Shown here: positions 1-5,436 of the stretch, one piece after another
Numbering within the stretch: position 1 is the stretch's first letter
How the letters are laid out: each line of letters starts with the position of its first letter
Assembly (NCBI RefSeq): GCF_001983105.1
Contig: NZ_MOMC01000065.1
Coordinates: forward strand, 30,298-43,980
DNA: 13,683 nt
Direction of reading: 5' to 3'
Source of the DNA: Pseudofrankia asymbiotica
GTDB taxonomy: Bacteria; Actinomycetota; Actinomycetes; Frankiales; Frankiaceae
Notes under the pieces: generated by a model
Databases searched by the model: none
Told to the model about the DNA's origin: nothing
What the model saw: only the letters and a program-made list of their open reading frames with translations
Position numbers and translations under genes: made by a program

Positions 1-407
1 CGCCCGAGGCGTCCCAGGCGATCCTCTCCCCCGAGGACCTGGTGCGGATGCGGGCGGGCGTCCAGGCCGTGTACGTCGACCCGGCCATCGTCGACTACGC
101 GGTGCGGCTGGTCACGGCCACCCGCTCGCCGGGAACGGTGGGGCTCGGCCAGCTGGAGCGCTACGTCAGCTACGGCGCCAGCCCGCGCGCGTCGATCAAC
201 CTGGTGCTGGGCGCCCGGGCGCTGGCGTACCTGCGGGGCAGGGACTACGCCGTGCCGCACGACCTGCGCGAGCTCGCCCCCGACGTGCTGCGCCACCGCG
301 TCGTGCTGTCGTACGAGGCGCTGGCGGACGACGTCGATCCCGACACGGTCATCGCCGGCGTCCTCGCGGCCGTGTCGATGCCCGAGGTCCCGCTGCGGGA
401 CCGGTGA
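1..407 (+). CDS. MoxR-family AAA+ ATPase, C-terminal part (partial, 5' end outside window)
   Basis: The reading frame is open from the window edge (complete codons from base 3) to a TGA at 405-407, so this is the last ~134 residues of a longer gene. The visible part is the helical lid region typical of MoxR ATPases: a 'LSPEDLVRMRAGVQAVYVDP' stretch, then 'YAVRLVTATRSP', a Gly/Ala-Ser 'YGASPRASINLVLGARALAYLRGRDYAVPHD' segment (sensor-2 arginine region), and 'LRELAPDVLRHRVVLSYEA'. Walker A and B lie outside the window. MoxR proteins are cytoplasmic AAA+ chaperone-like ATPases that act with DUF58 and VWA partners, and exactly those genes follow. The stop overlaps the GTG of the DUF58 gene (GTGA at 404-407), so translational coupling is likely. 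The family call is secure; the client is unknown. Confidence 0.93.
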   Translation, partial: PEASQAILSPEDLVRMRAGVQAVYVDPAIVDYAVRLVTATRSPGTVGLGQLERYVSYGASPRASINLVLGARALAYLRGRDYAVPHDLRELAPDVLRHRVVLSYEALADDVDPDTVIAGVLAAVSMPEVPLRDR

Positions 408-1303
408 GCCGCGCGATGACGAGCGCGCCTGACCGGCTGCTGCTGCGCCTGGAGTGGCGGGTGATCCGCCGCCTCGACGGGCGGGTGCTGGGCTCCTACC
501 GGACGGCGTACCGCGGCGCGGGCCTCGACTTCGCCGGCCTGCGCGCCTACGTCGAGGAGGACGACGCCCGCCGCATCGACTGGAACGCGACCGCCCGGCT
601 CGACGAGCCGCAGGTGCGCGAGTTCACCGAGGACCGCGAGCTGACCCTGTGGCTCGTCCTCGACCGGTCGGCGTCGATGACGGTGGGCACCCCGGGCCGC
701 GCGAAGCATGACGTGCTGGCCGACCTCGCGATGACCCTGGCCAGGCTGTTCGGCCGCGGCGGCAACCGGGTCGGCGCGCTGCTGCACGACGGCGTCGCGA
801 CGCGGGTCGTGCCGCCGGGCACCGGGCGCGGCCACGTGCTGCGCATCGGCCACGAGCTGGACCGCACGGCCACCGCGCCTCCGACGGCGGCCCCCACCGA
901 CTTCGCCGCGATGCTGGCGGCCGTCGCGTCGCTCGCGCGGCGCCGGTCGCTGATCATCGTCGTCTCCGACTTCATCGGCACCGGTGCGTGGGAGCGGCCG
1001 CTGCTGCGCCTCGCGCACCGGCACGACGTCGTGGCGCTGCGCGTCGTGGACGCGGCCGACGACGACCTGCCGGAGGCCGGGCTCGTCCTCGTCGAGGACG
1101 CGGAGACCGGCGAGCAGATGCTCGTCGACTCCAGCGACCCGCTGTTCCGGGCCCGGTTGCGCGACGCGGTGGAGGAGCGTGAGGCCGAGATGGCGGGCCG
1201 CATGCGCCGGGCCGGGGTGCCGCTGCACCGGATCGACACCGACCGGGACCTGCTCACCTCCCTGGTCGGGGTCGTCGCCAGCACCCAGTGGAGGCGTGCG
1301 TGA
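404..1303 (+). CDS. DUF58 domain protein (MoxR partner, VWA-like fold)
   Basis: A 299-residue protein. The DUF58 signature is clear around residues 40-64 ('GLDFAGLRAYVEEDDARRID' followed by W-N-A-T-A-R), matching the family pattern G-x-(E/D)-F-x-x-L-R-x-Y-x-x-x-D-D-x-R-x-I-D-W-x-x-T-A-R. A metal-ion-dependent adhesion site (MIDAS)-like 'DRSASM' at about 87-92 begins the VWA-like part. There is no signal peptide or membrane segment, so it is probably cytoplasmic. The GTG start at 404 overlaps the moxR stop. An internal ATG five codons in is possible, but the overlap favours GTG. The gene ends in a GTGA overlap with the next gene. DUF58 proteins always travel with MoxR and VWA genes; the precise biochemical role is not known. 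Confidence 0.93.
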   Translation: MSRAMTSAPDRLLLRLEWRVIRRLDGRVLGSYRTAYRGAGLDFAGLRAYVEEDDARRIDWNATARLDEPQVREFTEDRELTLWLVLDRSASMTVGTPGRAKHDVLADLAMTLARLFGRGGNRVGALLHDGVATRVVPPGTGRGHVLRIGHELDRTATAPPTAAPTDFAAMLAAVASLARRRSLIIVVSDFIGTGAWERPLLRLAHRHDVVALRVVDAADDDLPEAGLVLVEDAETGEQMLVDSSDPLFRARLRDAVEEREAEMAGRMRRAGVPLHRIDTDRDLLTSLVGVVASTQWRRA

Positions 1304-2259
1304 GCCTTGCCGTTCCCTGGCTGCTTGTCCTCGGCGGGCTCGTCGTCGCGGCGCTGGCCGTCGCCACCGTGAAGGCGTCCCGTCGGCGGCGGGCGGCGCT
1401 CGCGGCGGCGGGCGTGGCCACCGCCGCGGGACGGCGCGCTCCCCAGCTCGGCCTCTGGCTGAGCCTCGCGGGCATCGCGGTGCTGTCGGTCGCGGCGGCG
1501 GGGCCGGCGGCGTCCGTCCCGGTCTCCCGCGCCGCGGGAACGGTGATCGTCGCCATGGACGTGTCGAACAGCATGTCCGCGACCGACGTCGAACCGACCC
1601 GGCTGGACGCGGCGAAGAAGGCCGCGACCGCGTTCGTCGACGCCCAGCCCGGCAGCGTCAACGTCGGCGTCGTCGCCTTCCAGAACGGCGGGATCACCAC
1701 CCATCTCCCCAGCGCCGAGCACGGGGAGGCCGAGGCCGCGATCGACCGCCTGAGCGTCACCGGCGGCACGTCGCTCGCCGACGCGCTGCTCACCTCGCTC
1801 TCGGCGATCACAGGCAGGACCGTCCGGCTGGGACGGGACGGCACCGTGCCCGACATCGGCTACTGGAGCTCGGCGACCATCGTGCTGTTCTCCGACGGCG
1901 AGGACCGCGGCGACGCCGACGCCACCGAGGCCGCCGCGAGCGCCGCCGAGGCCGCGGGCGTGCACGTCGAGACGGTCGGCGTCGGCACCGCGGACGGCGG
2001 CGTCGTCACCGTCGACGGCTACCGGCTGCACACCGCGCTGGACGAGGACACGTTGAAGGCCATCGCCCAGACGACCGGTGGCACCTACCACCCCGCGTCG
2101 GACGCACCCCAGCTCGACGGCGTCGCGTCGACCATCGACCTGCGGCTGACCACCCACAACGAGGACCTTCCGCTGGCCGGGGCGTTCACCGCGTTCGCGG
2201 TCCTTCTGCTGGCCGCCGGCGGAGTCCTCACCGTGACGCGCACCGGAAGGCTCGTCTGA
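1300..2259 (+). CDS. Membrane-anchored VWA domain protein (BatA-like), first of two
   Basis: A 319-residue protein with an N-terminal membrane segment (about 5-24), a basic loop (RRRR), a second hydrophobic segment (about 50-70), a VWA domain, and a C-terminal membrane helix (about 291-311). This is the BatA/BatB topology. MIDAS residues are all present: DVSNSM at 87-92, Thr157 in 'GGTSLA', and Asp199 in 'LFSDGED'. I chose GTG 1300 because it overlaps the DUF58 stop (GTGA) and has GGAGG at 1290-1294 five bases upstream. A GTG at 1288 in the same frame would add four residues but destroys that ribosome-site spacing. The stop overlaps the next ATG (TGATG). It probably binds divalent metal and a protein partner at the membrane, with assembly driven by the MoxR ATPase. 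Confidence 0.92.
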   Translation: MSLAVPWLLVLGGLVVAALAVATVKASRRRRAALAAAGVATAAGRRAPQLGLWLSLAGIAVLSVAAAGPAASVPVSRAAGTVIVAMDVSNSMSATDVEPTRLDAAKKAATAFVDAQPGSVNVGVVAFQNGGITTHLPSAEHGEAEAAIDRLSVTGGTSLADALLTSLSAITGRTVRLGRDGTVPDIGYWSSATIVLFSDGEDRGDADATEAAASAAEAAGVHVETVGVGTADGGVVTVDGYRLHTALDEDTLKAIAQTTGGTYHPASDAPQLDGVASTIDLRLTTHNEDLPLAGAFTAFAVLLLAAGGVLTVTRTGRLV

Positions 2260-3374
2260 TGTCCTTCACCTGGCCATGGGCGCTGCTGACGCTGCTGGCC
2301 ATACCGCTGCTGCCGGCGGTCGCCTGGTGGGCGCGGCGGCGGCGCCGGCGCGCCGCGGTGCGCGTCACGTCGGTGGCGCTGGTCCGCGTCGCCCTGCCGG
2401 GCCGGACGCTGTGGCGGCGACGCGTTCCCGTCGCCCTGCTGCTCGTCGGGCTGGCCGCGCTCGGCCTCGGCGCGGCCCGCCCGCAGGCGACCGTGCCGGT
2501 CACGTCCAACTCGACGACGATCCTGCTGGCGCTGGACGTCTCCGGCTCGATGTGCTCCACGGACGTGTCCCCGAACCGGCTCACCGCCGCCGAGAAGGCG
2601 GCCGCCGACTTCATCAGGGCACAGCCGGGTGGCTCCCGCATCGGCCTGGTCACCTTCGCGGGCGTCGCGGGACTACTCGTCCCGCCGACCGACGACACCG
2701 GCAAGCTGCTGGCGGCACTGAAGACCCTGACGACGTCGCGTGGCACCGCCATCGGCCAGGGAATCCTCGCGTCCATCGACGCGATCGCCGACGTCGACCC
2801 GTCGGTCCCCCCGACCGGGGTGAACCTCGACGGCGGCGGCGGCGCCGGCGCGGCGTACGCGGCCGACGTCATCGTCGTGCTCACCGACGGCGCGAACACC
2901 CAGGGCGTCGACCCGGCGACCGCGGCGAAGGAGGCCGCGGCGCGCCGCCTGCGCGTCTACACGATCGGTTTCGGCACGACGACACCGTCGACGTTGGTGT
3001 GCAGCAGCTCGCAGGCCGGCGACAGCCCGTTCGGCGGCGGCTTCGGCGGGGGCTTCGGCGGCGGGGGCGGCTTCGGCGGCGGGGGCGGTCGGTTCGGCGA
3101 CCGCAACCCGCGGATCATCGACGAGGACGCGCTGCGGCAGGTCGCCGGCGCCACCGGCGGCACCTACTACCGGGCGCAGAACGCGGGCCAGCTTCAGGAC
3201 GCGCTGTCCGCCCTCCCCCACAACATCACCGTGACCCATCGGCACAAGGACATCGCCGCCCTGTTCGCCGGCATCGGCGGCCTGCTCATCGCCGCCGCCA
3301 TCGCGCTTTCTCTGTGGTGGAACCGGGTACGCCAGCCACCGGGCAGACCGCGGCCGGCGGAGAACTCCAGCTGA
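2259..3374 (+). CDS. Membrane-anchored VWA domain protein with Gly/Phe-rich insert, second of two
   Basis: A 371-residue protein with the same plan as its upstream neighbour: membrane segments at about 8-24 and 57-72, a VWA domain, and a C-terminal helix at about 331-352. MIDAS residues are DVSGSM (93-98), Thr163 in 'RGTAIG' and Asp210 in 'VLTDGAN'. ATG 2259 is the start because it overlaps the preceding stop and follows GGAAGG (2245-2250). The frame stays open far upstream, but that stretch is only a shadow of the genes before it. Two features set it apart from its paralogue: a Gly-rich loop (residues 191-198, GGGGAGA), and a Gly/Phe run at 257-280 (bases about 3027-3098) inserted between 'YTIGFGTTTPSTLVCSSS' and 'IIDEDALRQVAGATGGTYY'. 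It is probably the last gene of the operon. Confidence 0.93.
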   Translation: MSFTWPWALLTLLAIPLLPAVAWWARRRRRRAAVRVTSVALVRVALPGRTLWRRRVPVALLLVGLAALGLGAARPQATVPVTSNSTTILLALDVSGSMCSTDVSPNRLTAAEKAAADFIRAQPGGSRIGLVTFAGVAGLLVPPTDDTGKLLAALKTLTTSRGTAIGQGILASIDAIADVDPSVPPTGVNLDGGGGAGAAYAADVIVVLTDGANTQGVDPATAAKEAAARRLRVYTIGFGTTTPSTLVCSSSQAGDSPFGGGFGGGFGGGGGFGGGGGRFGDRNPRIIDEDALRQVAGATGGTYYRAQNAGQLQDALSALPHNITVTHRHKDIAALFAGIGGLLIAAAIALSLWWNRVRQPPGRPRPAENSS

Positions 3375-3388
3375 CGGGCCTCGGGCGG

Positions 3389-3463
3389 GGCGCCGGTATC
3401 AGGTGGCTCGGCGGTTCGGCGGCCTGGTGGCTCGCTGGCCGAGTGGAGCCTGATACCGGCGCC
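3389..3463 (+). terminator. Long inverted repeat, likely terminator between convergent genes
   Basis: The 15-base arms GGCGCCGGTATCAGG (3389-3403) and CCTGATACCGGCGCC (3449-3463) are perfectly complementary. A second inner stem pairs CTCGGC (3407-3412) with GCCGAG (3438-3443). The hairpin starts 15 bases after the VWA gene stop and lies between convergent genes. There is no T-run, which is common for GC-rich actinobacterial terminators, so it could act in either direction. A mobile or dispersed repeat is the alternative. Confidence 0.6.
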
Positions 3464-3641
3464 GTCAGGAATCCGGGCGCCCGAGCCTTCTGCTGGTGCC
3501 GGGTCCGCCAAGATCGGCCCGCCGACCTGACCGCTGTTTGGGCCCTGAAATGGTCGCGAACCCGCCACGATTACCACCCGTCGAGGACCAAAACGGCGAT
3601 CTTCCCATGCCAAGACGGGGCCGGCGTCGCCTAATGCGGCA
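3464..3641. other. Gene-free spacer with nested short inverted repeats
   Basis: I see no gene here. The base composition is less GC-rich than the flanks. Two nested inverted pairs are visible: AAGATCG (3510-3516) with CGATCTT (3597-3603), and GTTTGG (3536-3541) with CCAAAAC (3588-3594). This might be a folded or dispersed intergenic repeat, but the pairs are short and could be chance. Confidence 0.25.
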
Positions 3642-4460
3642 CTAGATCCCGTCGTCGTCCACGGGTACTTCGGTGAGGTAGTTGTTGGAGAGCAGGTACT
3701 GGGTCTGGAGGTTCCCGGTCGCCGGGTCGCACTGAGGTGAGCCCTCCGATCCCGGAATCAGCGAGCAGACCAACTGGTACTGCACGCCGTCACCGGACTG
3801 GTCGAACCACGGGCGAATCGCCCCTCCGTAGACGGAGAACGGGCGTACCACCTGGTAGACGTGGTAGTTGCACCCGCCCGGGTTCGCGGGGTCGTTCAGG
3901 TTGGTCGGTGGGAGGGACCGGTCCTCGTAGTCCGTTCCGCGCGGGGCGAGAAAGCTGCCGGTCGGCCGGCCGAAGCGGTCGATCTGCTGGCCCGGGGCCA
4001 GCGACTGCACGGAGCGGATCGGCGAGCCGTCGGTGTTGAGGTAGAAGCCGTTCTGCGGCGGGTACATCCAGTTCCCCGGGGTGGCCGGGTACGGGGAGAA
4101 GCTCGCCGAGGGGTCCCACCAGGTCGCCAGGAACTGGCGCGTCGGCTCATCGCCGGTTCTGGAGTAGTCACTGACCTGTTCGCCGACCTCGCCGAAGAAC
4201 GGGAGCTTCGCCGGCCCAAGACGAGGATCGTTCTGGTACGACGCCGCCGAACACTGGTCGAAGGGATCGATCAGCGACCGGAGGTCGTCGACCGCGACCG
4301 GCACCCCGTCCGCCGTGCCCTCCGCGGCCAACGCCCCGTCCGACGTCTCCTCCGCGACCGGCGCCGCGCCCGCTGTATCGACCGCGGCCGAGGCCATACC
4401 CGCCGTGCCGAAAAGCAGCCCCCCGGCCAGCAGTGAGACAAGCGTCTTGCGATAACGCAC
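3642..4460 (-). CDS. Secreted protein with TNT-like NAD+ glycohydrolase domain
   Basis: A 272-residue protein starting at GTG (complement of 4458-4460), with a strong AGGGAGGA ribosome site just upstream. A Sec signal peptide (basic 'RYRK', hydrophobic 7-22, likely cleavage after ASA at 23-25) is followed by an acidic Ala-rich linker to about residue 58. Residues about 125-230 match the tuberculosis necrotizing toxin (TNT) domain: WMYPPQNGF (131-139), 'LAPGQQIDRFG' (154-164), 'FLAPRGTDYEDRSLPP' (170-185), 'YHVYQVVRPF' (199-208), and 'APWF'-like RPWFDQSGDGVQYQL (216-230). Gln227 falls where the essential TNT glutamine is expected, and Arg162 and Arg181 where its conserved arginines fall. Cys70, Cys197, Cys232 and Cys244 suggest two disulfides. 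It would hydrolyse NAD+ outside the cell or inside a target. There is no ESX/WXG export region and no adjacent immunity-like gene. Domain call by eye; activity is inferred. Confidence 0.82.
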   Translation of the reverse strand: MRYRKTLVSLLAGGLLFGTAGMASAAVDTAGAAPVAEETSDGALAAEGTADGVPVAVDDLRSLIDPFDQCSAASYQNDPRLGPAKLPFFGEVGEQVSDYSRTGDEPTRQFLATWWDPSASFSPYPATPGNWMYPPQNGFYLNTDGSPIRSVQSLAPGQQIDRFGRPTGSFLAPRGTDYEDRSLPPTNLNDPANPGGCNYHVYQVVRPFSVYGGAIRPWFDQSGDGVQYQLVCSLIPGSEGSPQCDPATGNLQTQYLLSNNYLTEVPVDDDGI

Positions 4461-4472
4461 TCGTTCCTCCCT

Positions 4473-4500
4473 GGAGTGATCACGCCGGCGTGACGACTCC
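4473..4500. promoter_or_regulatory. Palindrome beside the ribosome site of the TNT-domain gene
   Basis: TCACGCCGGCGTGA (4480-4493) is a perfect 14-base palindrome. It is flanked by GGAGT (4473-4477) and ACTCC (4496-4500), which extend the possible stem. It sits about 10 bases upstream of the Shine-Dalgarno sequence (4464-4471) of the minus-strand gene, so it could be a repressor operator or an mRNA hairpin that limits translation. The binding factor is unknown. Confidence 0.45.
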
Positions 4501-4520
4501 GGAGAGTAGTTAAAAGATCT

Positions 4521-4541
4521 CCGACCTCGCGGTCAGGTCGG
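4521..4541. promoter_or_regulatory. Inverted repeat upstream of the TNT-domain gene
   Basis: CCGACCT (4521-4527) and AGGTCGG (4535-4541) are perfect inverted arms around a 7-base loop, 61-81 bases upstream of the GTG start. A plausible operator or leader hairpin. I could not find a convincing -35/-10 pair around it. Confidence 0.35.
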
Positions 4542-5436
4542 ACTGAGCGCAATGTGCCGCGTGTCGTCGCTTTAAGGCTCGCCAAGGTTGACGTGGGAGG
4601 ATTTTCCTCATCACGACGGCGAAACACGGACAGCGGTCCATATGCGGCGTTGTCAAAAGCGGAATGCGGGGTTGTCGAGGGGGAATGCCGAGTTCCGGAC
4701 CGCCGGCGCGGCTCCTGACCGCGCGGACGGCCAGTTCATCAGCCTGCTCACCGCGGTCGGCCCCCAGGTCGTCGCCGCGGACCCGACTCCGCCCCCGCGG
4801 CCACGCCACCGCGCGCGGGCGATGGCCCGCTCAGCGAGCCACAGCATGGGCTGCCCGTCGGCGCAGCCGCAGCCGCGGCCGCGGCCGCGGCTGCGGGCCG
4901 CGACACCGACGGGCCCGGCGGCGTGCTGCCGATGGTCAGCCCGGCAGCTCCCATGGGGCGAACCGACGATCATGATCACGTCCACTGGGGCGATCATCGG
5001 CCGCGTCGATCTGGCCTCCGAACTACCTTGAGGTCTCGACTGGCCACCTGCCGAGATGCGGGTTGGTCATACTCCGTGGCTTCGCCGCGCCACGCGACTC
5101 GTCGACGATCCGGAAGGTTATCCTCCGGTCGCCGTCACGCCCACGCGCATTGATGGCCGGAATCCGACCTAAAGGTGTCGGCGATCCGACATCTGGATGC
5201 CAGACAAGAAGAAGCCAGGGCCGTAGCCGGTCGGCGATCCTGACGATGTACGGTGAAGTCTTCGACGGAGCGCGGTCATGCCTGCCGGCCAGTCCGCATC
5301 ACCGGTCCGACGTAACCGACGGCACACCCGGCGGCCGACATCTTTCCCGCCCGGATCGATGAGTCGCGGCTGGATTGTCGGTCCTCCTTGCTAGTGTTCA
5401 GCCGCTTGACGTGATCTTCCAAGGCAGGGGAGTTTC
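4542..5436. other. Gene-free intergenic stretch between divergent TNT-domain and MMPL genes
   Basis: No open frame here has a protein-like sequence, ribosome site and codon bias together. The short frames are Arg/Pro/Ser-rich and look like random translation. Contents I can support are: a tandem imperfect 22-base repeat (4649-4669 and 4671-4691, both starting GTTGTC and containing GGAATGC), the large palindrome at 4853-4914, a small hairpin GCTGCCG/CGGCAGC (4925-4931 / 4942-4948), and GATCATGATC (4968-4977). From about 5030 to 5400 the composition is less GC-rich. TAGTGT (5392-5397) is a possible -10 for the MMPL gene, without a clear -35. A decayed gene is possible but not recognisable. Confidence 0.5.
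4853..4914. repeat. Large GC palindrome with 30-base perfect core
   Basis: Bases 4867-4896 form a perfect 30-base palindrome built from CCGCAG, repeated GCGGCC units and CTGCGG. It is nested inside a second inverted pair, GCCCGTCGG (4853-4861) and CCGACGGGC (4906-4914). No gene overlaps it. It could be a terminator, a cruciform-forming site or a dispersed palindromic repeat. Simple (GCGGCC)n expansion could explain the centre but not the outer pair. Confidence 0.6.

Noticed and set aside
547..2157. A 536-codon minus-strand frame across the DUF58 and VWA genes
   Set aside because: Shadow of high-GC coding on the opposite strand; no domain, and overlapping well-supported plus-strand genes.
984..2258. 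In-frame 5' extension of the second VWA gene to 984
   Set aside because: The translation of this part is Arg-rich noise, while two real genes occupy it in other frames. ATG 2259 has the overlap and ribosome site.
4588..5362. Small open frames in the TNT-MMPL spacer (4588-5031, 5063-5362, and minus 4653-4997)
   Set aside because: Arg/Pro/Ser-rich with no ribosome site, no recognisable domain and a large palindrome in the middle.
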